DNA of 48,368 nucleotides from Bacillota bacterium (GTDB taxonomy: Bacteria; Bacillota_E; Sulfobacillia; Sulfobacillales; JAIMBI01). How positions within the stretch are numbered: the first letter of the stretch is position 1; every line of letters begins with the position of its first letter. The translations under genes and the position numbers were made by a program. The stretch covers positions 1 to 48,368 of the forward strand of contig JAKARZ010000010.1 in NCBI GenBank assembly GCA_021828405.1, given 5' to 3'. Positions 41,943 to 48,368 of the stretch are shown in pieces. The notes beneath the pieces were generated by a model. It was not told the origin of the DNA. It did no database searches and was given only the letters and a program-made list of their open reading frames with translations.

Positions 41943-44208
41943 ATCCGTCGGCCACGGCCATGCCGGGACCGATGGGAAAGAGATCGCCGGCGACAAACGC
42001 GCTCACTTGGTCGTCGTAGTGCGTGGAGAGGGGATGGCCGCTCTGGCCCGTGGCGAGGACGCTCCTGGCGGCCGACGGGTCGCCCGGGTCCAGGATGCCG
42101 CGCCAACTGGGAGTAATCTGGACGGGTCGGGGCCAGGGTACGGCGTCAGGAATTTCCGGAGTCTGGAGGACCGTCGTTCCGTCTCCGCCCAGACGAATTC
42201 GCGGCCTCGCAAAGACCGCCGCAATGCGGGCGACGCTCCCGAGGGGATGGAACGGTCGGATGAGCCGCGCGTCGCCCCATGCCCACGCCCCAGGGTCCGG
42301 CCCGAGTGCCCGAATACCCGTCGTCAGGGCCTGCTCGATGCCTGCCGCAATGTCGAGGGTGTCCCAATGGAATAGAACGAGGGCCACCAGGCGATCGGCC
42401 ACGAGCTCCCAGAGTCGTTCGGGGTGGGGGTGGGAGCCGGGCGTGCCAGGTGCTTCGGCGGGAAAGAAGGGCTCGTTCAGCGCGTCGCGAACGCCGGGCG
42501 GCACCACGGACCAGCAGAATAGGTGCAGAAATGTTGGTGCCGCGGCATCCACGGTCAGGGCGCCGTCGAACTGGTTCAGCAGCGGGGTCAGTCGAGGCGG
42601 CAACGCGGGGTGCTCGACCAGCCGACGTGCGAGCGCCAGCAATCGATCGGCGTGGACGTCCTGCTGGATGGCGCGGAACGTGTCGACCGAGTGAGATCCC
42701 GTCTCTGCCAGGCGCGCGTGAATTCGCCGGGCCCGGTCGCCCTCGGTAAACCGGCCGGGCACCGGGACGGGGGCGTCGTCACCCACCACCGGATTGTTGG
42801 CCGTGACGAGGATGCCCGCCGGGGGATCGAACACGCGGGGTTGGCTCAAAAACGGCAAGAACCCGTCCCAGGCGTAACGCTGAGTGTTGCCGTCCACAAG
42901 CGGCGCGGACGACCGCTCCCGCCGCCGCGGCAGGGTGCCGGCCATGACGTATCCGATGTGGCCCTGCCGGTCGGCGTAGACAAAGTTTTGGGCGGGCACC
43001 GTCCAATTCTCCAGGGCGCCGTTGAACGTCTCCCAATCCCGAGCCCGGTTCAAGGCAAGGAGGGCGACCGCCATCGGAGAGGGAGCCAGGCCAGTCCACG
43101 CCAGCGACACGGCGGCCCCGGTCTCGTCCTCAGTCACCACGGGACCCCACAGGGTGCGGCGGCAGGTGACGGTTGTCGGTTCCGCGCCGCGAACCGCTAT
43201 GGACTCCACACGGGTCTCCAACTCGTACGATTGCCCATCCACCTGATAGCGGAGGCCATCCGGATCCAGCACCACTCGATAAAGGTCCTGGACGTCGGGG
43301 TCGACGTTGGTCACGCCCCACGCGATGTCGCGGTTTTGCCCGATGATAACCCCCGGGACGCCGGGAATACTGACGCCGAAAACCTCCAGGTCGGGTGCTT
43401 CCAGGTGCACCGCGTACCAGGTGGACGGAAACAGAATCGGCAGATGGGGGTCATTGGCCAGCAGCGCATGGCCCGACACGGTGTGGGCGCCACTGACGAC
43501 CCAGTTGTTGGAACCGACGCCGGTGGCGCCAGGGGAGAAGGAGGCTCTGCCCGTGCCCGGCACGATCACCGTGGAGACGGGGGGCCACGTGGGCGGATGG
43601 AGCCACGCCCAGACGTCGGGGTGCTGGGCGAGCCGGTGCGCTGCCCAGCGTACTTGCCAGACGTCGTTAAGGATCCAGGCCAGCTGGCCCGCGACCGCAG
43701 CCGTGTCGGCGAGCGTCCAAGGCTCAAGCGGCATCTTGAGCAATCGATGCTCGGTGGGTGTGGGCAGTGTGGAGAAAGCCGCGTTGACCCCGGCGACATA
43801 CGCGCCGACCTGGCGCTGGACGGCCTCGGGCCACGTGTCCGGCGTCGCTTGCGCGATGGCGCCCAGCCCCAGCTGGCGTGTCAGCCGGTCAAAGGGGAGC
43901 GCGGCGGGCCCCAGCAGCTCAGCCAGGCGGCCATAGGTCCACCGGCGGCTCATGTCCATTTGGAAGGCGCGCTCGCGCGCATGAAGAAATCCTTCGGCAA
44001 ACAGCACGTCGGCGGCGGACCTGCCTTCGACGCGCGGAACCGCACGGGGATCGAACGACACCCGCACGGGACCTCCAAGCTCGGCGAAGGTGGTGACGGG
44101 CGGCTCGCCCGGGACGGGCGCCATCCGCCCTAAGAGCCGCAAAATTTGGCTGGTGCGTCGAAAGCCGGGGAGATGGCGCGGCCGCCGAGGCCGCCGGGGA
44201 GTGCGCAT
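41914..44208 (-). CDS. Penicillin acylase (S45) family N-terminal nucleophile amidase
   Basis: A 764-residue S45 Ntn-hydrolase precursor. These cut themselves before a Ser/Cys, which becomes the nucleophile; here Ser233 in GVGSNNWVVSG. The alpha part includes FAEGFLHARERAFQMDMSRR and GRLAELLG. The beta part has ANDPHLPILFPSTWYAVHL, IPGVPGVIIGQNRDIAWGVT, and TANNPVVGDD. Natural substrates may be acyl-homoserine lactones or other amides. No signal peptide is evident at ATG 44206-44208, whose ribosome site (GAAGGCGAGG) is good. The frame is open further upstream but that part is low-complexity and not family-like. Confidence 0.88.
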   Translation of the reverse strand: MRTPRRPRRPRHLPGFRRTSQILRLLGRMAPVPGEPPVTTFAELGGPVRVSFDPRAVPRVEGRSAADVLFAEGFLHARERAFQMDMSRRWTYGRLAELLGPAALPFDRLTRQLGLGAIAQATPDTWPEAVQRQVGAYVAGVNAAFSTLPTPTEHRLLKMPLEPWTLADTAAVAGQLAWILNDVWQVRWAAHRLAQHPDVWAWLHPPTWPPVSTVIVPGTGRASFSPGATGVGSNNWVVSGAHTVSGHALLANDPHLPILFPSTWYAVHLEAPDLEVFGVSIPGVPGVIIGQNRDIAWGVTNVDPDVQDLYRVVLDPDGLRYQVDGQSYELETRVESIAVRGAEPTTVTCRRTLWGPVVTEDETGAAVSLAWTGLAPSPMAVALLALNRARDWETFNGALENWTVPAQNFVYADRQGHIGYVMAGTLPRRRERSSAPLVDGNTQRYAWDGFLPFLSQPRVFDPPAGILVTANNPVVGDDAPVPVPGRFTEGDRARRIHARLAETGSHSVDTFRAIQQDVHADRLLALARRLVEHPALPPRLTPLLNQFDGALTVDAAAPTFLHLFCWSVVPPGVRDALNEPFFPAEAPGTPGSHPHPERLWELVADRLVALVLFHWDTLDIAAGIEQALTTGIRALGPDPGAWAWGDARLIRPFHPLGSVARIAAVFARPRIRLGGDGTTVLQTPEIPDAVPWPRPVQITPSWRGILDPGDPSAARSVLATGQSGHPLSTHYDDQVSAFVAGDLFPIGPGMAVADGFTLAPPSGA

Positions 44209-44332
44209 GCTGCAAACCTCGCCTTCTTGCCCCGTGGATCCCGCTGCCTGCGCCGCCGGCGGTGAGATGGGGATGGCGCTGGCACGTGGCCGTGGGGACG
44301 CCCAGACAAGCTGGTACCCCATATTACCATCA

Positions 44333-44368
44333 TTAGCATGGAGCTTAGCATGGCGCTTAGCATGAGGG
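44333..44368. repeat. Three tandem 12-bp repeats upstream of the acylase gene
   Basis: TTAGCATGGAGC (44333-44344), TTAGCATGGCGC (44345-44356) and TTAGCATGAGGG (44357-44368). The copies share an identical TTAGCATG core in exact 12-bp register, about 125 nt upstream of the acylase start. Confidence 0.75.
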
Positions 44369-44836
44369 CGCCCGGAGGCCCGGTTGGCGCGCGGGGGATC
44401 CCCGGGGGAAGCATCCGGAAAGGGAGTCTCGCGGAGTGCGGTGACCGCGCCGTAGCGCATCACCCCCAACGATACCTGGACGGACTCCTGCCCGGTATCC
44501 CGCATGACGATGAGCGGCACCGTGAAAGACGAAGGCCGACCCAATGCGCTCGGCGCGCGGCCAGGCCGCGTCGGGTGCTGTCCATGCATGAGGACCCCCT
44601 CCGGGACCGGACGCTTCGGGTCCCGGCTGAGACGCTAGCCGCGAAGTAGAGAAGGTGCAGGACGCCGGGACCTGGCAGAAGCGGTGCCGCCGCTCGTGAG
44701 ACGCGTCACCGTCCTCCCACGGGTCCCAACGCTGAGTCCGCGATGTGGGGCCTCGCCGAAAACGCCGGCCGCCGCATTGTCGCCGTGATGGGCTGCGTCG
44801 CGGAACCCAGGCGCACCCATCTCTGAAGGCGCTGAC

Positions 44837-44857
44837 GGTTCTAAGAACCTTCTCATG
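44837..44857. promoter_or_regulatory. Possible response-regulator operator
   Basis: A direct repeat TTCTAAG-4 nt-TTCTCAT with the two TTCT starts exactly 11 nt apart (44839 and 44850), the spacing used by OmpR/PhoB-family dimers. The first copy also sits in the 13-bp palindrome GGTTCTAAGAACC (44837-44849). It lies about 190 nt upstream of the response-regulator start. Confidence 0.35.
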
Positions 44858-45042
44858 CCAGGGCATGGCGGCGAAACCGGGGGGCCACGTGTCCGGATGG
44901 GCCCGCGAGGAGGCCGCGGCGCTTGCGGCGGCGCGGCGATTAGGGAAGTCTTAGGAGCGGGGTCGTCTGCGCTCATCAAAGGCGGGCAGTGTTACGCGTG
45001 GTGGGCGCCGTGGTCGCCACGCGCCCAGAAAGGCGGCGCAAC

Positions 45043-45726
45043 ATGCGTGTGCTGGTGGTTGAAGATGATGCCGGCGTGGCCCGTGTGGTGGAGTTGGCCT
45101 GCCGACACGCGGGATTCCAGGTGAGGGTCGAACCGACGGGCCGCGGAGGGATTGCCGAAGCGCTCAGCGGTGGCTACGACCTGGTCATCCTGGACTTGGG
45201 CCTCCCAGACATTGACGGGGTCGATGTGTGCCGAGCCATTCGAGCCGTGACGGACGTCCGCGTGCTCATGCTGACGGCGCGCGATGCGGTGGAGGACCGC
45301 GTGCGAGGCCTTGACGCGGGAGCGGACGACTACGTGGTGAAGCCATTTGCCGCCGACGAACTGGTGGCGCGCGCCCGGGCGCTGTCGCGCCGGCCCGGGT
45401 ATCTCTCGCATCCCGATCAGCCGATTATCATGGGCAAGTGGAGCATCTTCCCGCTGCGGCGCGAGGTCGTGGTGGACGGCGAGGTGAAAGCCCTGACACC
45501 CAGGGAGTTTGACCTGCTGCTGTACTTGGTGCATAACCCCGGACTCACCCTGACGCGCGATATGATCTTGGACCGCGTATGGGGCTGGGGCTTCGGCGGG
45601 GGGTCGAACGTGGTGGACGTGTATGTGGGGTACCTGCGCCAGAAGCTCCCGAGTGTCCCGGGGGACCCACAGATCGTGACGGTGCGGGGCGTCGGGTATG
45701 CCTTCAAGCCGCAGGGGTCGGCCTAG
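45043..45726 (+). CDS. OmpR/PhoB-family response regulator
   Basis: A 227-residue DNA-binding regulator. The receiver domain has acidic Glu7/Asp8/Asp9, phosphoacceptor Asp51 (ILDLGLPDIDG), Thr78 and Lys100 (VVKPF). The C-terminal winged helix includes LTPREFDLLLYLVHNPGLTL and TVRGVGYAF. ATG 45043 begins at the standard MRVLVVEDD; AAAGGCGG lies upstream. The kinase gene starts 1 nt after its stop. Confidence 0.93.
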   Translation: MRVLVVEDDAGVARVVELACRHAGFQVRVEPTGRGGIAEALSGGYDLVILDLGLPDIDGVDVCRAIRAVTDVRVLMLTARDAVEDRVRGLDAGADDYVVKPFAADELVARARALSRRPGYLSHPDQPIIMGKWSIFPLRREVVVDGEVKALTPREFDLLLYLVHNPGLTLTRDMILDRVWGWGFGGGSNVVDVYVGYLRQKLPSVPGDPQIVTVRGVGYAFKPQGSA

Positions 45727-45727
45727 G

Positions 45728-47038
45728 ATGACGCTCCGGCGCCGCCTCACTCGCCAGGCCGCCTGGGCAATTGTGGGGTTGGTGCTGGCATTTGGGGTGC
45801 TGTCCTGGGTGGCTACCGCCGCCCATCTCTACGCCGTCTCGCGTGCACAGGCGCTGGTGGCGGCAGCCGCCGTGGCCGAGCCCAGCGCTGGCCCGCCGCA
45901 TGTCCCCCGGTACCGGTTTGCGGGCGAGCCCGCTGTGTGGCTGGAGGTTGGCCGGGCTGTGGTGCGGAGCCCCAATGCCTCCTCGCCCGTGCCGCCGGCG
46001 ATCGGGTTTCATCATCTGCTGGGGCGTCGGCCGGCGTTCGTGGTGGCCGCGCGTCGCGACGGGCGCGCCGCGGTGGTGTCCTGGCCGCTGGCCGCCGACC
46101 TGGATGTCATGCGGGACCTTTTGCTGGTGCTGGCGCTCATGGGGCTCCTGTCCGGCGGGGTGGGCTGGTGGCTGGCTCGCTGGGCGACCGGTCGGATGCT
46201 GGCGCCTGTGGACCGTATGACGCGTGCGGTGGAAGCCATGGTATCGGGCGGTGACGTGACCCCGCTGCCAGAATGGCCCACCGGCGGAGAGGCCCCGGAC
46301 GAGTTCAGTCACCTGAGCCGGGTCTTCAACACGCTGCTGGCGGCGCTGGCGGCCCAAGCGGAGCGCGAGCGCGAGATGCTGCGAGAGGTGGCGCATGAGA
46401 TCCGCACACCGCTGCAGGTCCTGCGCGGGAACCTGGACGTGATGGCCGCCGCCAGCGACGCGGAGGCTCGCGGGGATACGACGCAGCTGGAGAGTTTGGA
46501 CCAGAGCCGTCAGGTTATCGACCGCTTAGCGCGGCTGGTGGGCGACGTCCTCACTGTTGAGCGGATGCGGGGGGGAAGGGCGGATTCGGCTGGACGCGTG
46601 GACCTGACGGCGGTGGTGCAGCGGGCCGCGCCGGACGCGGCCGCTCTGGCGCCTGCCTTGAACATTGCCATGGAGCCGGCCGGGGCCACCGAAGTGCGGG
46701 CAACGGCCTGGACCGTGGAGCGCGCGCTGTGGACAATTTTGGACAACGCGATCAAGTACACCGAGAGGGGCCGTGTCGTCCTCGCTGTAGTGGCCGAGGG
46801 AAACCGGGCGGGCATCCGCGTGGTGGACAGCGGGCCCGGCATTCCGCCGGAAGAGCAGCCGCGCGTGTTTGACCGCTTCTACCGCGGGCAGGCCGGGCGC
46901 CATCAGCCCGGCAGTGGGCTCGGCCTTGCCATGGCCCGCGCGCTGGTGGAGTACGACGGCGGAACCGTGGACCTTGCGTCGGTGCCCGGTGAAGGCACCA
47001 CGGTCACTTTGTGGTGGTCGTGCTGGCGCTGCGACTAA
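45728..47038 (+). CDS. Membrane sensor histidine kinase
   Basis: A 436-residue HisKA-type kinase, partner of the preceding regulator. Membrane segments at about 12-34 and 128-150 flank a sensor domain of about 90 residues with no recognisable fold. HAMP is near 151-215. The phosphorylated His223 is in REVAHEIRTPLQVLRGNLD. The ATPase domain shows N (ILDNAIKYT), G1 (VVDSGPGIP), F (RVFDRFYRG) and G2 (GSGLGLAMA) boxes. ATG 45728 directly after the regulator stop is preferred over ATG 45698. The stimulus is unknown. Confidence 0.9.
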   Translation: MTLRRRLTRQAAWAIVGLVLAFGVLSWVATAAHLYAVSRAQALVAAAAVAEPSAGPPHVPRYRFAGEPAVWLEVGRAVVRSPNASSPVPPAIGFHHLLGRRPAFVVAARRDGRAAVVSWPLAADLDVMRDLLLVLALMGLLSGGVGWWLARWATGRMLAPVDRMTRAVEAMVSGGDVTPLPEWPTGGEAPDEFSHLSRVFNTLLAALAAQAEREREMLREVAHEIRTPLQVLRGNLDVMAAASDAEARGDTTQLESLDQSRQVIDRLARLVGDVLTVERMRGGRADSAGRVDLTAVVQRAAPDAAALAPALNIAMEPAGATEVRATAWTVERALWTILDNAIKYTERGRVVLAVVAEGNRAGIRVVDSGPGIPPEEQPRVFDRFYRGQAGRHQPGSGLGLAMARALVEYDGGTVDLASVPGEGTTVTLWWSCWRCD

Positions 47039-47203
47039 GGCCGGCCGCCGTGCCGGTCGCCCCGCGTCCCAGCGAATCCCCGTGTTACCCAGCCCTCCGC
47101 CAACCATCGCAGGCGCGCGGCGTCGGACTGGCACGCGCACCGGCTCTCCTCGCATACGTTGTTAGTCCGGGATTGCGGGGACGCGAAGAGGGAGGTGCCG
47201 CGG

Positions 47204-47935
47204 ATGCTGCTGTCGTTGGTGGTGGTGGCGCTTGCGGGGGGAGTGTCCGGTCTCTGGCTGCTGGTCGGCTACGTGGGGGGGAACGCCTTTCCTCATCCGC
47301 TAGCGCCGCCCGAGGAGGCGCGGCAACTCCGGCGGATGCAAAGCGGGAGCCTCGAGGCCCGGTCGCTCTTGATCGAGCACAACCTGCGCCTCGTTGCGCA
47401 TGTGGTAAAGAAGTTCAGCAACACCGGGGAAGACCCGGACGACCTCATCTCGACCGGTACCGTCGGCCTCATCAAGGCGATTGACTCATTCAATCCCGAC
47501 AAGGGCGTGCGCCTGGCCACGTACGCTGCCCGCTGCATTGAGAATGAGATCTTGATGCAGCTCAGAACCCAGAGGAAGTCTCGGGGCGAAGTGAGTCTCT
47601 ACGACCCCATCGGGGTGGACCGTGAGGGCAACGAGATCAGCCTCATAGACATCTTGGGGTCTGAGCCCGACCTAGTGCCGGAAGCCGTCACTACCAAGCT
47701 GCAGGTGGCGGCACTGGCGGGATACCTGGATTCACTCGACCCGAAAGAGCGCCGTGTCGTGCAGGAGCGGTTCGGACTCGGGACCGCCAGGCGCCGCACG
47801 CAGCGCCAGATTGCCCAGAGCTTGGGGATTTCCCGCAGCTACGTCTCCCGCATCGAAAAGCGGGCGGTGACGAAGCTGCTGAAGGAAATCGATCCCGAGG
47901 GAGCGCGCGAGCGGAACGTCCCAAAGTGGGATTGA
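47204..47935 (+). CDS. sigK: Sporulation sigma factor, pro-sigma-K
   Basis: A 243-residue sigma-70 family factor that drives late mother-cell genes during sporulation. The first 24 residues are hydrophobic (MLLSLVVVALAGGVSGLWLL), matching the pro-sequence that SpoIVFB removes. YVGGNAFPHPL marks the mature N-terminus. Region 2 contains IEHNLRLVAHVVKKF and KGVRLATYAARCIENEILM; EGNEISLIDILGSEPD is typical of SigK/SigE. Region 4 is TQRQIAQSLGISRSYVSRIE. The gene is uninterrupted, with no skin element. ATG 47204 has an excellent GGGAGGTG site. It is the clearest sign of an endospore former in the window. Confidence 0.92.
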   Translation: MLLSLVVVALAGGVSGLWLLVGYVGGNAFPHPLAPPEEARQLRRMQSGSLEARSLLIEHNLRLVAHVVKKFSNTGEDPDDLISTGTVGLIKAIDSFNPDKGVRLATYAARCIENEILMQLRTQRKSRGEVSLYDPIGVDREGNEISLIDILGSEPDLVPEAVTTKLQVAALAGYLDSLDPKERRVVQERFGLGTARRRTQRQIAQSLGISRSYVSRIEKRAVTKLLKEIDPEGARERNVPKWD

Positions 47936-47939
47936 CATC

Positions 47940-47985
47940 CGCCCCACGGCTCAAGCCGGGGGATTTCCCTAAGCCGTGGCGCGGT
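47940..47985 (-). repeat. Terminal hairpin of an IS200/IS605-type element
   Basis: CCACGGCT at 47944-47951 pairs with AGCCGTGG at 47972-47979. The wording CTCAAGCCGGGGGATTTCCC is typical of the imperfect end palindromes of this transposon group. It begins 5-10 nt after the sigK stop and marks the element's tnpB-distal (right) end on the minus strand. Confidence 0.6.
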
Positions 47986-47992
47986 TCCTGCG

Positions 47993-48368
47993 TCATCGGG
48001 CAGCCAACGCCCTATTCCTCCACAGGCCGCCCCCCGGTGCCGGATACCAGCGCCGGGGCACGCCCAAGTACTGGCACCCCCGATCGTCGATCGTCTCCGC
48101 CGCCGTGATGTCCGCCATCTTGGCGTAGCCACAGGCACGACAACAGAACCGATCCCGCATGGGCCGGTTGGTCGTGGCCGTGTGCCCGCAGGCCGGGCAG
48201 ACTTGCGAGGAATCGGCGGCCGGCTGACGCACCTGGGTCCCCGGCTGGTCCACCGTGCCCTGGGCCATGACCGAGGCGCAGAGCCTCCAGCGCCCCCGTC
48301 GCGTGGTGTGGACGAACGGTGGGGCGGAGGTTGTGCACAAAGTCCCGGCGGAGATCCGCCACCCGGGC
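47993..48368 (-). pseudogene. Degenerate tnpB (IS605 OrfB) fragment, runs off the window
   Basis: On the minus strand, ARVADLRRDFVHNL at the window edge is a TnpB helix motif. The next conserved part, in a different frame, is SSQVCPACGHTATTNRP with FCCRACGYAKMADITAAETI. That is the zinc ribbon and the last RuvC motif (Asp of the DxNAA-like segment). About 100 residues between the two motifs, including the middle RuvC Glu region, are missing, and the frame changes. It is therefore non-functional as a nuclease, unless the damage is sequencing error. Confidence 0.7.

Larger units (their letters stand above)
44209..45042. other. Non-coding stretch between divergent acylase and two-component genes
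   Basis: About 830 nt with no convincing gene. It holds three 12-bp direct repeats, a GGTTCTAAGAACC palindrome that overlaps a 7-mer direct repeat, and probably the promoters for both flanking genes. On the minus strand TAATAT lies near 44320-44328 as a possible -10 box for the acylase. Confidence 0.45.

Noticed and set aside
1..48368. CRISPR array or tRNA genes
   Set aside because: Reading through the window I saw no regularly spaced repeats of CRISPR type and no tRNA with a recognisable T-arm; a tRNA or CRISPR scan could still be run to confirm.

Overview
The window reads as chromosome of a GC-rich, spore-forming member of the Firmicutes (Bacillota), plausibly of the Sulfobacillus/Thermaerobacter kind; no species can be named from this sequence. 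The evidence is: a pro-SigK sporulation sigma factor with a hydrophobic pro-sequence, a SpoIIE/RsbX-type phosphatase, IreB and DUF1292 next to alaS, and a gene order that follows the conserved Bacillus block secDF-recJ-apt-rel-dtd-hisS-aspS-(6S RNA)-rarA-Rrf2-mnmA-alaS-ireB-ruvX-DUF1292-mltG. A four-subunit succinate dehydrogenase points to respiration. A secreted S53 (acid-active family) peptidase would suit an acidic habitat, which is an inference.

Layout. 0-5 kb: the 3' part of an oligopeptide-type solute-binding protein and a 1055-residue Asp-box propeller protein, each followed by a long perfect or near-perfect hairpin. 5-9.4 kb: murT, selB, an RsbX-like phosphatase and a small P-loop NTPase, the last three joined by ATGA stop/start overlaps. 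9.4-20.8 kb: secD-secF, a small membrane protein, recJ-apt-rel-dtd-hisS-aspS. 20.9-22.9 kb: a holin-4 type membrane protein, a DUF3243-like protein, a 6S RNA gene with its own promoter and terminator, and a twice-frameshifted XRE-cupin regulator. 22.9-30.3 kb: ltaE, rarA, sdhCDBA, an Rrf2 regulator and mnmA. 30.3-33.7 kb: two tiny coupled genes, a lipoprotein S53 peptidase and a convergent aldo/keto reductase. 33.7-35.25 kb: a gene-poor decayed stretch with an IS200/IS605-like remnant and an antitoxin followed by a broken ParE-like toxin. 35.25-41.9 kb: alaS-ireB-ruvX-DUF1292-mltG, two membrane proteins and a MutY/MIG-like glycosylase. 41.9-48.4 kb: a convergent penicillin-acylase family protein, a non-coding stretch with repeats, an OmpR-type two-component pair, sigK, and at the right edge the end of an IS605-type element with a degenerate tnpB.

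Functionally most of the window is housekeeping: aminoacyl-tRNA synthesis (His, Asp, Ala), tRNA thiolation, stringent response, nucleotide salvage, recombination repair, protein export and respiration. The accessory interest lies in the selB cluster, the S53 lipoprotein with an unusual N-terminus, the 6S RNA, the decayed toxin-antitoxin/IS stretch, and the repeats upstream of the acylase and of the two-component system. I did not find a clearly undescribed multi-gene system; the selB-phosphatase-NTPase cluster is the best candidate for a new functional association.
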